A program made the translations under genes and the position numbers. Positions 12,013-23,186 of a stretch of 64,000 nucleotides of DNA are shown here, in pieces (the first letter of the stretch is position 1; every line of letters begins with the position of its first letter). The DNA comes from Sambucus nigra (lineage: Eukaryota; Streptophyta; Magnoliopsida; Dipsacales; Adoxaceae): positions 51,098,284 to 51,162,283 of the forward strand of contig OX422213.1 of the NCBI GenBank assembly GCA_949130495.1, read 5' to 3'. A model generated the notes under the pieces. It was not told the origin of the DNA. It saw nothing but the letters and a program-made list of their open reading frames with translations, and ran no database searches.

Positions 12013-14259
12013 ACTTTCTTAAAGTTCACTCTTCACTCATGAAAGATTGCTTCATCATCTGCATTTTCTATTAAGATAATTTAATAATATGCATGTGTCT
12101 TTGCTACTTTCCTCACTCTTTGTTTATATTATAATTTCAAGAGTGTATAGTATGTCCGCACACAATTCCAAACCATGAGTTCTTGCCACTAGGACCTGAT
12201 TACTCATTGTATTATAAAGAAATAAGGAAACAAAGCACTAGAAAACAACTAAATCATTACGTATATATAAAGTTACATGTATGTATATTTATTATAAGCC
12301 ATAATATCTTGAATTTATCACTAAAAAATATGAGAACAAAAATTCTCAGGCTTCTTTTGAGGGAACAACATCAGGTTTATGATTTTTGCCTCCTCTATAA
12401 TGGCTTCTCCACCATAATCTCATCCTATGAACACCGCTCAACTTTAGGCCCAAGGAACAAATATCCACCCCCAATAAATCAACAAAAAATGGCATTTTTC
12501 TAAGTTAGAATATTTTATGATTATCAATAATCCGACTAAAAATATGTGTTCATTATTAGTTTATTGTGACCAGCTAATGCTAATTATGTCCCCTAGCGAC
12601 TTATGGACATTGTGTATAGTTTTGACCTATTTGATTTGTCAGTGTTGTTGTCTTCTTTTATAGATATTTCATATTTGCTCAATTGTATTTGTGTGTTTTA
12701 ATATAGTAGCTATGTATGGGTTATTTGTGCCATCCAAATAACAAAATAGATTATAATGATTTGAGAACATATTTGCCTTTATTTTTGCGGTTTTATTTTT
12801 GCATTATTATTGAGTTTTCTATTTAGTATTGTGTTACAAATTTTTTCAATATTCTATGTATGTGATTTAAGGCAAAAAGAAATTATAGAATCATTTTTGC
12901 AACCACAAACAGTTTCAAAATTTTCATAAAGAATAGTTTGATAGAAATACTATGGGGTTTTTAAAGTTGGATCAACCCTTATTTTATACCAATATATGTA
13001 GTTACTTTAATTTTGTCAAATATTTATATTTCATATTTCATAATTTACAATAAAAGCAAAATTTCAAAAAGCTGGTGCATAGAGTTGAATGCTTGGTACT
13101 ATTTTCACATGTCTTGAGGCACAATCGGGCCGACACCCATATTTACTAGGGTAATTAGCGAAACATTTGGTTTTTGAAAACCTGAAGAATTTATAATTAC
13201 ATTTTCAATGTCTAAGGATTATTATTTTGGTCGTATATGTAACATATAAGAATGTAATTTTACAAAGAACAATACCATCCATATCATTTTATATATTGAT
13301 TTAATATCAAGTTTTATTTATTTAAAATAACATTACCATAATCGGCATTAACTTAATCAGCATATTTTTTTTAAAAACGCTATCAAAATGAATAAATATA
13401 ATTTCTATAATTCGATCCAAAACATTGGTTTAATAATTTCTTGACACTTTTTTAGTTGTGTATTTAACTCTCTCTCCCCTCCCCCCTCATCGTTTATAAG
13501 ATTCAGTATGTTGTCCTGTAGACATTTGTTTATTCTACAAAAACTTTACGCCTCTCGCCAGACTTCTAATTGTTTCGTTTGGTTGATTTTGCACCAGAGA
13601 TCATGTGCCGGACTATATTTTATCAAAAGACCTGAGTGACTAATAGTTGATCATGCCTGCTCTGCATATTCATTCATATTTGTTCCTTTATACGAAATTC
13701 TTGGTTTGTTATAATTTCAATATTTTTTTTGTTCAAAACATACCTAATTTGGGTGTCTTATTTCATAGCCATTTGTTATTCATTCTGCATGTCTAGATGT
13801 TGTCAAGTATATTATAGATCATGCTATTATAGAAGCCATATTTTATATGCCTCAAACATTAAATATTGTGAGTTTACTACCATTTGAAACTATTCTTGGA
13901 CATTAAAGAGAAAACCATCAAGCTCAACGATTTTTATATGAGAACTTCATATTCTTTTTCCCATGAAATATTCCATTTTGAAAAAATATTTGAATTTTTA
14001 GGGTCAGTGAATTTTGAAACATGGATAGGATTAGTGGTCCCTGGTTTGTAGAGAATTGTAATTATTTTATTGGAAAAACACACAAAGATATTATTGGTAA
14101 ACCATTTTTAGGTATCATGTTACAATTCACATTCTCCATCTTAAACATATATTTGAATAGTTAGTTTTATATAGCTTCCATATTATTTGAATAGTTAGTT
14201 TGTAATTCATAGTGAAACAAACTAAAATAATAAAATAATACGTTTTAGATAAATTCGGC
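12013..14259. other. AT-rich sequence without recognised genes
   Basis: The longest frame (12183-12503, plus strand) encodes a tyrosine/isoleucine/leucine-rich chain with no domain I recognise. Otherwise long A/T runs and no clear element boundary until the Helitron-like end at 14260. Confidence 0.5.
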
Positions 14260-14286
14260 CACGCATCGCGTGACCTTCACGCTAGT
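14260..14286 (+). mobile_element. Helitron-like 3' terminus
   Basis: A perfect 5-bp-stem hairpin (CACGC-ATC-GCGTG, 14260-14272) is followed nine bases later by CTAG (14282-14285) and then T. This matches the plant Helitron 3' signature: a short hairpin about 10 nt before CTRR, insertion next to T. No replicase-helicase gene or matching 5' end was identified upstream. Confidence 0.5.
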
Positions 14287-14290
14287 ATTA

Positions 14291-14356
14291 TCTATATAAA
14301 AATTATAAATCGAAAGCATCTCTTAAATTTTAACACTCAATTACCTACAGCACGTG
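14291..14356 (+). mobile_element. Possible Helitron-like 5' end
   Basis: TCTATATAAAAATTATAAATC followed about 55 bp later by GCACGTGGC resembles plant Helitron 5' ends. A similar sequence lies in inverted orientation at about 16180-16231 (minus strand TCTATATAAC... then CACGTGGC). It could equally be the inverted ends of an unrelated small element spanning 14291-16231. Confidence 0.25.
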
Positions 14357-14402
14357 GCTCCTTCCCTATATTGTTACATTATCTCTCCAATAAAAACATC
14401 TG

Positions 14403-14404
<2 letters not shown>

Positions 14405-14435
<31 letters not shown>
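14405..14435. repeat. (AT)n microsatellite
   Basis: About 15 uninterrupted AT units. Confidence 0.9.
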
Positions 14436-14437
<2 letters not shown>

Positions 14438-16179
14438 ATAAGAAAATGAAATGAATGTACCTTTGAATTGAGACCACTTTTAAGTTGATATAAAGAAAAA
14501 ATAGCGACCCACCTTCAACCAAACAACTTAAATAAATAAATTTATGTAGCATATAAATATCATAGGCGTGCATAGAAAGTACATATAGAACTCTTGCAAT
14601 GAAATGCATCCAAATATGTGACATCATAATCCTAGACCCAATTCCCCTCTCCTCTTATTCTGACTTATTTTCACCAAAATCTAATTATAAAAACATTAAT
14701 TAGTATCTAAATCTAAATGTTGATCCCATTTAAATAGATAATAACTATGAGTTTTTATTTACCCTAATACATTACTATGTTTTAAATGTGAACGCCACTA
14801 AAAAGTAATATTTTGTGACATTTTGAGAAAACAAATGCTCTAAAGTCTAATAAATTGATTAATTTATATTAAAGTCTAATATCAATAGTTACTAATTTAT
14901 ATTAAAGTCTAGTATGGTATTTAAGTAAAAATGTTACCTCCAACCCTCCCATTTTTTCTTATATCCTCTATTTCCAAACCTGACACACATTTTTAAATGT
15001 TGCCCTTGAACATTTTGTAACATACTTTTTATGTCTATTTGTCTGAATCAAATTAGGAGTCTTTTATTTTAGAAAAAAATGAACATGATCCAATTAAAAA
15101 GATACACAACACATAACACCAAATCTTTATTTTTTTACTTAAAATGAATATAACCAAAATAAAAGTGACACGACATGAAATCTTATTTTTACCAAACGAA
15201 CAAAACAAAAATAAAAACATGATCCAAAACCATCTAATTAAATCACGACACGAACATGATCCATACATAACGTGACATTACACGACAGTACACCATTATT
15301 TAATTTAAAATTATAAAATATAAAAAATATTAAAATATTAAAAAATAAATAATATAACTTTTTTAATAACTAAACACTTATCTTAAGCATAAAAATCTTG
15401 GAGATAAGTAGCCATCTTCCATTTTTATTTTGGTTCTTACCCGTGTCAGTAATAAAAATGATGTTCATTTTATTGGAGAAGGATAAGTGCCCATGATTTT
15501 TTTGGAGATGGATAAAAAAGACTACTATATAAAAAATAATACAATAATAAAAAATCTCAAGGCTTTGAAGGTTATGATAATTTGAAGGTAATAATACAGT
15601 AAAATATTATACACCGACTTCCCTACTTACATGAACTCATTCATTCTTACCCATGTCAGTAATAAAAATGAAAGATGGAAGATGGCTACAAAAATAATAC
15701 AATAATAAAGGCTTGCTTACCCATTTTACATCCTAAGTTGATGTCGACAGTGCCGAGACAGTGGGCGAATCAAAGGGAAGAGAAAGGTAGAAAACAATTG
15801 ATAAGGGAAAAATATGTAGAGGTTTTTGCTTGAGGAATTCGACGGGTAGAAGAAATGGAAAATGAGGGAAAATTGAAGAAAGAGATGAAGAAACCATTTG
15901 GAGATAAATATTGTTAGACTGCAAAAAAGAAGTGTAGTCCTTTTCCTCGAGCCTTGTGTTATATTCAATGAGCCCTTAATATTCATTCATCTTCTCCACA
16001 CGAGGGGATTCAATGAACTGAAAGGGATAAAAGAGAACTCATTGTTGGTTTTTTTTTTTTTCTTGGGAAAGGATTTGAAGAAGTCAATTGTTTTTTTGTT
16101 TGGGAAACGAAATACAATTAATAATGAAAGGATATAGAGTTTGAGTGTAAGTTATAATAGCATGCCTTTATTACTGCCA
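14436..16179. other. AT-rich segment with weak ORFs, no recognised gene
   Basis: Contains a short direct repeat (TTACCC-GTGTCAGTAATAAAAATG near 15439, again with one change near 15650). Overlapping minus-strand frames at 15726-15986 are serine/phenylalanine/leucine-rich, like an organelle-targeting or intron-flanked first exon, but no domain follows. They could be a captured gene fragment inside a Helitron-like element; this is speculative. Confidence 0.35.
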
Positions 16180-16287
16180 CGTGTCAACCTCACATGAATT
16201 GGGTCTATAATCTTTATATAGTTATATAGATTATATCATAAACAGAGATCTCTCATCTCTAATGGACACGTGTAATTATTAAATGCA

Positions 16288-16380
16288 TCTACTATTTCTA
16301 ATATAAAAACGGAACTCAAAAGCATATGCATTCTCATTTCCAATGCATATACTGCTACTAACACCCGCCACATGTTCGTC
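16288..16380 (+). mobile_element. Possible Helitron-like 5' end, paired with 24685
   Basis: Begins TCTACTATTTC and contains AATATAAAAACGGAACTCAAAA, then CCGCCACATG. The sequence starting at 24685 (TCATATCATATAAC) has the same order of landmarks: AATAACGGAGCTCCAAAA, then CTGCCATGTGG. Two diverged copies of one terminus type are likely; the assignment to Helitrons is tentative. Confidence 0.3.
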
Positions 16381-16638
16381 TTCCACAAAAGACACTGCCT
16401 AATCATCTTCTAAACTCTTCCATACCAACTATTTAAGAACATTTTTCTACACAACACAAATGATTAGTCCTTTCTTCTTCCACTCCTCCCTGAAATTGAG
16501 TCGGTCTCATTTATCCTAAGTACTCTATAAATTGACCCCCTAGCTCGCTGACAAGGACCATCTTAGCTTACCAAGTTATAACCCAGAGACTTTCTCAACC
16601 AAAGTTCTAGGGTTGAGGATCCCGAGATAATCGGTGGT

Positions 16639-16713
16639 ATGGACAAAAAAAACTCGGTTGGTGGTGTAGCCAGCACTCGCATACGTCGTGGGCGTTCTCA
16701 CGCCGTCAAATGA
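16639..16713 (+). CDS. Tiny ORF in a gene-like context, unrecognised
   Basis: A 24-codon frame (MDKKNSVGG...RIRRGRSHAVK) starts 115 bp downstream of a TATA-like CTATAAAT near 16525 and a pyrimidine-rich leader. The basic, arginine-rich end looks like the first exon of a nuclear protein, but the frame ends at TGA with no evident splice donor. It may be a transposon-captured exon or chance. Confidence 0.15.
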   Translation: MDKKNSVGGVASTRIRRGRSHAVK

Positions 16714-17581
16714 TACATCGTCTACTCAAACAATAGAGGGAAAAACGATTGAGAACAAAAGAATATTTAGATCTGGATTTCTAATTGTGTTTATTGGGCA
16801 TGTGTGATTTTTCATTCTTCTCCGGGTGGGCTGAGTTTTATGATTTGGAAGTTACATGGTTATGTTTGATATTTTGTTCCTTTTAAAGAATTGTGCTTAA
16901 TGGTTAAATTGAATATTATTGTTGTTATGTTTTTCTTTTCTATAAATTAGGGTGTGTCAAAATATCTACCATAATGATAATATTTGCATTCTAAAATCAT
17001 TTTTTAAAAAATGATGTCACGAGTTTTAAAATGTAATTTTTAATCTTTAAAAATTAAAAACAATATGGTTATCTAAAGTGACTATTAAAAGAACTACAGT
17101 CACCATTCATATTTCTCTCTCTTTATTATTTTAAAGAAAATATTTATCTCAATTTTCAAATATAATTCCACCCAGCAATTAGGCATATCCATATGTTCAA
17201 TTATTCACCCTAAAAATGGTCATTATTTTATTGTATGTAAATAATTATTTACATAAATAAATACATTTTATCCTCAATCAATATTGTGAATGAAATATGA
17301 CTCCAGTTATTTCCAAGAAGTTTATGATTTCTATTTTTGTCTTCACATAAAAGCCCAAGGGAAAAGAATTTTTTTTAGTTCAAACATCTCATTCAAGTGA
17401 TACATACATCCATCTCGATATTAAAAAAATATTTGATATTCATTTTTGTCCATTCTATATGTTAAAATATATTTCTCCTTAAATATGAGTAAATTTGTTC
17501 TTGAATATGCATATTTATACTGAGAATGTACTTCACCTACATGTTTGGAATTAAACTTTTGTTATGCCCTCAGAGTAAAAG
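16714..17581. other. AT-rich sequence, nothing recognised
   Basis: Long T/A runs and no open frame of interest. Confidence 0.5.
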
Positions 17582-17758
17582 AACATCTCTTCATAGAGGA
17601 TAATTTGCCTCCGATTTTATTGGTTGGATGTTACCATCTTCTCGGGAAAAAGGCCTGGTTATGTGAATGAGTACCTTGCAGTGTTAAACATTTAGTGGTT
17701 GGATATTACCATCTTCTCGAAAAATATTTTGTTCTTTTACCCTCTATGAAGAGATGTT
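17582..17758. repeat. Inverted repeat with nested direct repeats
   Basis: An 18-bp perfect inverted pair (AACATCTCTTCATAGAGG at 17582-17599 and its complement at 17741-17758) encloses two 24-bp direct repeats with one mismatch (17621-17644 and 17696-17719). The transcript could fold into a hairpin with a roughly 140-nt loop. It may be a remnant of a small foldback element. Confidence 0.7.
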
Positions 17759-18252
17759 TTTTTTAATTCATATATGTTCTTTAGTATTATGGGGCAGTTT
17801 AAGACATTTTTTAAAAGGAGCAGCCACAATTTTTTGCGTTTTTTTTTTTGTAATTTGAAATTCAGCTTTGATTATAAACTAATGTTAATCTACGAATCTA
17901 AATGGTTGGGTTCTAATGAATTGAATTTGATTTTAATGCTAGTTTGTTTTCTATTTCTCTTAAAGAATTTGTTCACCTTTCATTTATTAAATTTTTATCT
18001 TTTAGATTTCCAAGATATAAAGTCTTCTTATCTGTATATATATACACGGGAGAGGATTCGTGGGATGGAGTAACAGAGATAGGAGTTATTAGCATTCTCA
18101 TTTTTCAGTCATTGTACCAAACTTCTATCTATGGGTGCGCAACCTGAATATTAATCGGATCATTAAAGTTTATACGTCACAATCAACCGATTCGGTCATT
18201 GACTGTAGTGAAATAGTGTCTAAGTCAGAGTGTTCGCATAAGAGGAAATTAT
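17759..18252. other. Flank of LARD-1, no clear gene
   Basis: The 99-codon plus frame at 17774-18073 is phenylalanine/leucine-rich and has no recognisable domain. Sequence just before 18253 continues after 23186 once the element and one AGTGG copy are removed. Confidence 0.45.
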
Positions 18253-18257
18253 AGTGG
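18253..18257. repeat. Left target-site duplication AGTGG of LARD-1
   Basis: Matches 23182-23186 exactly and abuts the TGTAAAA terminus. Confidence 0.9.
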
Positions 18258-19445
18258 TGTAAAATATAACGTTGTGTGATAATTGACTAAATTCGCAAAT
18301 ATCCAGTTTGGCACACTTATTTAATTAAAGTCTATTTTTTCAACCAAATTAACTCAGCCCCTAAACATGCAACTATGTGTGTGTGTGTGTGTATCAACCC
18401 TTAAATAAATAAAGCATGCGACACAAATATTCAGGAAAAATCCCCGAAGGGCAAAAACCTTTTATTTCATTATAATAAGTAAATCGCAACTTACACGGAT
18501 TACAATGAAATACAGTGACAAACGAATACCCGCAGGCGTCGGTCGGTGTCGTTAGCAATGAATCCACACGCAGTGAACCCACGTGGACCACAATCCAATC
18601 AGCAAAGGAAGAACCACACACTCCTCAATGTCACGCAACCATAAAACTTCGTAGAGACTCCCTCGGCAATAACACGCTGCCCTCGGTTGCAGAGATCTCC
18701 CCACAAAGATGAACAAAAGCAAAGTAGTTTTCTTGGGTTCCAAAAGGATTCACAAAAATATGGGAATGATGTGAGAATCAAAACACGAGTTTTTGGGACT
18801 AAAAAATATGAAGACTTGAGCTAATATAACTCTAAAAAACGTCTCTCCAAGTCTTAAAAAATAACTCCCCCGAAGTTGGCTTTTATAGGAAAACCAAAAG
18901 AGTTTTGAGTCCGTGGGACTTTTGTTGTGCGTGTACCCCGAACCGATTCTGGTGTACCCCGAACCGGTTGCCCCCCGAACTGGTTCACTATGCGGTTCGT
19001 GGTACCTCGCTGGTTTGGGGTTAAAAGAAAACAACATTCTTCTAAAGAATTTTCTCCATCTTCAAAATGTCATAACTCCTTCATCGTAGCTCGGATTGAG
19101 GTGCCGTTTCTTCCCGTATCTTCGTGACATCGAGCTCTACAAATTTCCAATTGACTAAATCTTCAAACTATGACTGTAAATTTACCAAAATGCCCTTGAA
19201 CTTTCCTATCTTGCCTTTCTTTCATTATTTTGACTTCTCTAGCGTACCACTTGCATAAAATTCATAAAATCGTGGAAGGTGAAGTCGTTGAGGCAGACAT
19301 GGAAAACTTGATGGAGATGTTGAATGCTTGATTCTCGAAATTTGGATAGAGACCGTTATGTGAGATCGTGAAGTGACGCGTCTTTTGTAGCGGCGTACGA
19401 CATACACAAATATAAGATCTCGGACATGAGAAAAATGTCCTTACA
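18258..19445 (-). repeat. LARD-1 3' LTR (left)
   Basis: Contains a (GT)n tract near 18377-18392, a minus-strand TATA box (TATAAAA, complement of 18881-18887) and an upstream GAACCGG-type palindrome cluster. Confidence 0.9.
18931..19005 (-). promoter_or_regulatory. GAACCGGTTC-type palindrome cluster upstream of TATA
   Basis: Four half or full palindromic words (CCGAACCGATT, CCGAACCGGTT, CGAACTGGTTC, GCGGTTCG) occur in 75 bp, about 45-120 bp upstream of TATAAAA on the minus strand. The same block is in the right LTR (about 22671-22738, TATA complement 22618-22624). A U3 activation block is plausible. Confidence 0.5.
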
Positions 19446-21188
19446 AATCTCCCCCTATGTCTATGCTGGTACAAAATAAAAAATCTGAATTATTATCATT
19501 CAATTGACCTATACGAATCTACCCTCCCATGAACCCAAAACTGGAAAGATACAAATGAATAAGTCTTCATCGTTTGTTCTTCAAATCTTTTCTCATCAGG
19601 GTGTGCAATCCAATGATCATCAATGTAATACTTGCACACATGAGATAAAGAAAAATACCAAGTGACGTATCGAGTTTGAAATGAGATAAACATAGATACC
19701 AATTTATGGGAAAAGCATAAGTCAAATCTCAAAAACTCCCCCATAAAATGATAATTCTCTCCCCCTTTTTATTATGTCCCAAAATAGACAAATGAGAAGA
19801 ATAAATCAAACAAGCAAAGTCGGGGTGTCACCGTATTCGAAACAAGGCATCAATCAGATGGCAAATGCGCTCTTTCAAAGAGATACTAAAAAAAAATCAC
19901 AAACTATTTTTGGATTTTTTCAATTTTTCGTACAAAAATAAGACACCAAAAATCACACTATGGATTTAAACTACAACAACCAAGTTATGGAAATGGAATG
20001 TATGGGTGTGAACACATTCGATAGGTAGATAAACTCAATCAATCATATGTGCATGATGCATATGTGTACTCCTAACGAATGAACATCAAAAGGTATCATT
20101 AGGTGTAAAACTTGTTGAATTTAGATGACATCGTCTTATGCAAATCAACAAATCAAAGTCAAAGTGATTTCCACACCAATAACGTCAAAAACTATTTAGC
20201 GCTTTTTCGAGATTTTCAAGGACCTGCAAGCTCGTTTTAATTCTCCATCCAAACAACCTCATATATATTTTCTTTTATAGGTGTATAAACTAAATTCTCA
20301 AACTTTGGAGAATTGGTGCAAAAACCTAATTGGCCCATATTTGGCATGAATTTCTTTTTATTGCCTTTAAATTTTTCGGGGCTCTTTTAAACCTCTTTGG
20401 ACCCCGGATAATAAAATTCCTCAATTTTTTAGATCCAATTAAACGGCGGCTTAATCACAAAGGATAAAAGATAACCTTTCATAGCCCTTCATTGTTTTTA
20501 AACAAAGCACACAAACTCATAAACGGCTCTTACATGCACAACTTTTTTATCAATTTTTATCGCGCTTGGTTCATTTTAAGGACGGGATTGAAGTGAAAAC
20601 ACTCACCCAACATGTTATAAGACAAGCACAATAATCAAATAAATCCGTGCATATGTGCAATAAAAGAAAACACGAGTCAAACATGTAGGAAGTAACACTT
20701 AATTACATCTTAATGACTCCAAACATTATAAAGCATATGGATGAATTGACCTATTATCTCAAAACACTATCAAATAGTTACATGAAAAATATGAAATGAT
20801 GTTGTGACTCGGTCATCCTAAGTGTTCATCCATAAACGGTGCAAGCAAAATACAAAAATCTTTTTGGATTTTTCAAAAAAATTATCAAAAAAAAATATTT
20901 TTGTATTTTTCAAAATTTTCAAAAAAATTATACAAAAAGTACACATGTCATAACACTAGCAAACATATATATAATGAAATAAAAAAACTAGCGTATGAAA
21001 AACATGCGAACACAATCATCTATATGATATGACAAGAGAAGAATCATGTGCAAGCAAACGGGAATAAACTTGTCTAAAATCTTGTGCCTCGATTTCCTAA
21101 CCCAAATAGATGTGAAACGTCGTGTGGGGAATTTAGGAACCAAGGGAACACTAGACATAAACTTCCTAGGACTTTTTCCAAGATAAAA
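19446..21188. other. LARD-1 interior, noncoding part
   Basis: Purine tract at the left edge, then AT-rich DNA with no open frame on the element strand. This is the space where pol would lie in an autonomous element. Confidence 0.7.
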
Positions 21189-21230
21189 ATAAAAACGCCT
21201 AAGGTGACCTTTCCTACCACAATATGAACA
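21189..21230 (-). pseudogene. Decayed Gag CCHC zinc knuckle
   Basis: The minus strand reads C-S-Y-C-G-R-K-G-H-L-R-R-F-Y: CX2CX4HX4 with the final cysteine replaced by tyrosine. This knuckle type is common in plant Ty1/copia Gag, where it binds element RNA. A downstream SIWVRK motif is also seen in such Gag proteins. The knuckle is out of frame with the coiled-coil ORF upstream, so at least one frameshift has occurred. Confidence 0.6.
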
Positions 21231-21432
21231 TGTGTAAACGGGTGGAATGTTGCCTAAAGTGTGATATTTTTAACGTCCTTGGGATTAATTGACCCTCTAA
21301 AACAAACTATGGTTTTGGCTTTTACACTCTAAGCATGAGAACACGATGAGCCATTACCATCACTATCAAACCTACTTGAATTGTTTAAATCATTTTTCAA
21401 CTTCAAAATATTTACTCAAGCAACAAATTTGA

Positions 21433-21813
21433 CTATTCCAAAGGCAGGGATTTCTTTTTCAAATTTTCAATTAAACTTAACAGTTTATCACGCTCCCCCT
21501 CAATTAAAACAAACTTATCCCTAAGAGTCTTTTCACGTGCCGTAAGATCATCGATTAATTTTTTATCCTCGACGGCACAAACGGGAACCCTAGAATTTTT
21601 TAAGTCCTCCAATCCCTTTTCTAAAGACAGGACTCTCTCAACACTCTCCTTTTTGGACAATTTTAAAGCATTAAATTCATGGTCCAAAGAAACAAAATTT
21701 TCACGATACAAATCTCTTTGATTTTGAACCATTTGCAAAAGATCTATCGCGGATTTAAAACAAGAATTTTCTTTTTCCAGAACTTTAATTCTTTTGCAAA
21801 GTTTCAAATTCAA
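21433..21813 (-). CDS. Gag-like coiled-coil protein of LARD-1
   Basis: A 126-codon frame, mostly charged heptad-like helix (RIKVLEKENSCFKSAIDLL, then REKTLRDKFVLIEGERDKLL near residues 91-110), consistent with a coiled coil used for multimerisation. Its closest relative in this window is the LARD-2 ORF at 60553-61077. The two share RI-x-LE-x-ENSCFK, LSKKES/MSKKES and REKTLRD...IEGERD...IENLKK blocks in the same order, although the LTRs are diverged. This copy has about 38 extra residues between SKKES and REKTLRD. It lies 180 bp inside the primer site, the normal position of gag. Family assignment (copia-like Gag) rests on the following knuckle and is moderately sure. Confidence 0.6.
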   Translation of the reverse strand: MNLKLCKRIKVLEKENSCFKSAIDLLQMVQNQRDLYRENFVSLDHEFNALKLSKKESVERVLSLEKGLEDLKNSRVPVCAVEDKKLIDDLTAREKTLRDKFVLIEGERDKLLSLIENLKKKSLPLE

Positions 21814-21981
21814 AAGATTTAAATCATTAAAACTTTGACTCGTGCTAATTGGAGGGGGGCATCAAATTAGATAAGCGCTCCATCGAAAAAATTGCGATTT
21901 TTCACAAAACTGATTTTTCAAAAAAATCAATATCACACAATTTTGCGGAAAATAGAAATACACGATAAATTAGCGCAACCT

Positions 21982-21993
21982 GCTCTGATACCA
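21982..21993 (-). other. LARD-1 primer binding site (iMet tRNA)
   Basis: Complement of GCTCTGATACCA gives TGGTATCAGAGC, three bases from the right LTR. Confidence 0.85.
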
Positions 21994-21996
21994 ATT

Positions 21997-23181
21997 TGTA
22001 AAATATAACGTTGTGTGATAATTGATTAAATTCGCAAATATCCAATTCGGCACACTTATTTAATTAAAGTCTATTTTTTCAACCAAAATAATTCAGCCCC
22101 TAAACATGCAACTATGTGTGTGTGTGTGTGTCAACCCATAAATAAATAAAGCATGCGACACAAATATTCAGGAAAAATCCCCGAAGGGCAAAACCTTTTA
22201 TTTCATTATAATAAGTAAATCACAACTTACACGGATTACAATGAAATACAGTGACACACGAATACCCGCAGGCGTCGATCGGTGTCGTCACCAATGAGTC
22301 TACACGCAGTGAACTCACATGGACCACAATCCAATCAACAAAGAAAGAACCGCAGCACTCCTCAATGGCACGCGACTATAAAACTTCGTAGAGACTCCCT
22401 CAGTAATAACACGCAGCCTTCGGTTGCAGAGATCTCCCCACAAAGATGAACAAAAACAAAGTAGTGTTATTGGGTTCCAAAAGGATTCACAGAAATATGG
22501 GAATGATGTGTGAATCAAAACATGAGTTTTTGGGACTCAAAAATATGAAGACTTGAGCTAATAAAACTCTCAAAAACATCTCTCCAAGTCTTAAAAAATA
22601 ACTCCCCCGAAGTTGGCTTTTATAGGAAAACCAAAAGAGTTTTGAGTCGGTGGGACTTTTACTGTGCGTGTACCCCGAACCGATTCTGGTGTACCCCGAA
22701 CCGGTTCCCCCCAAATCGGTTCACTATGCGGTTCGCGGTACCTCGCTGGTTTGGAGTTAAAAGAAAACAGCATTCTTCTAAGGAATTTTCTCCATCTTCA
22801 AAATGTCATAACTCCTTCACTGTAGCTCGGATTGAGGTGCTGTTTCTTCCAGTATCTTCGTGGCGTCGAGCTCTATAAATTTTCAGTTGACCAGAACTCC
22901 GGACTATGACTATAAAATTATCAAAATGCCCTTAAACTTTCCTATCTTTCCTTTATTTCATTGTTTTGACTTCTCTAGCGTACCACTTGCATAAAATCCA
23001 TAAAATTGTGGAACGTGAAGTCGTTGAGACAGATGTGGAGCACTTAATGGAGATGTTGAATGCTTGATTCCCAAAATTCGAATAGAGGCCGTCATGTGAG
23101 ATCGTGAAGTGACGTGCCTTTTGTAGCGGCGTACGACATACATAAATGTAAGATATCGGACATGAGAAAAATATCCTTACA
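21997..23181 (-). repeat. LARD-1 5' LTR (right)
   Basis: Direct repeat of 18258-19445 with scattered substitutions and small indels. Confidence 0.9.
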
Positions 23182-23186
23182 AGTGG
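23182..23186. repeat. Right target-site duplication AGTGG of LARD-1
   Basis: Identical to 18253-18257. Confidence 0.9.

Larger units (their letters stand above)
18258..23181 (-). mobile_element. LARD-1: pol-less LTR retrotransposon
   Basis: Two direct LTRs (1188 and 1185 bp) beginning TGTAAAAT and ending CCTTACA flank a 2551-bp interior. On the minus strand, an iMet-tRNA primer site (complement of 21982-21993) sits next to the right LTR, and a purine tract (complement of 19446-19458, CCCCCT core) next to the left LTR. The 5-bp duplication AGTGG is intact. The only protein signal is a Gag-like coiled-coil ORF plus a decayed zinc knuckle; protease, RT, RNase H and integrase are absent. This is the architecture of a large retrotransposon derivative that needs proteins in trans. 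The LTRs are very similar, so the insertion is fairly young. Confidence 0.9.

Noticed and set aside
12183..12503. 106-codon plus-strand frame as a gene
   Set aside because: No domain, AT-driven composition, no promoter or splice context beyond chance.
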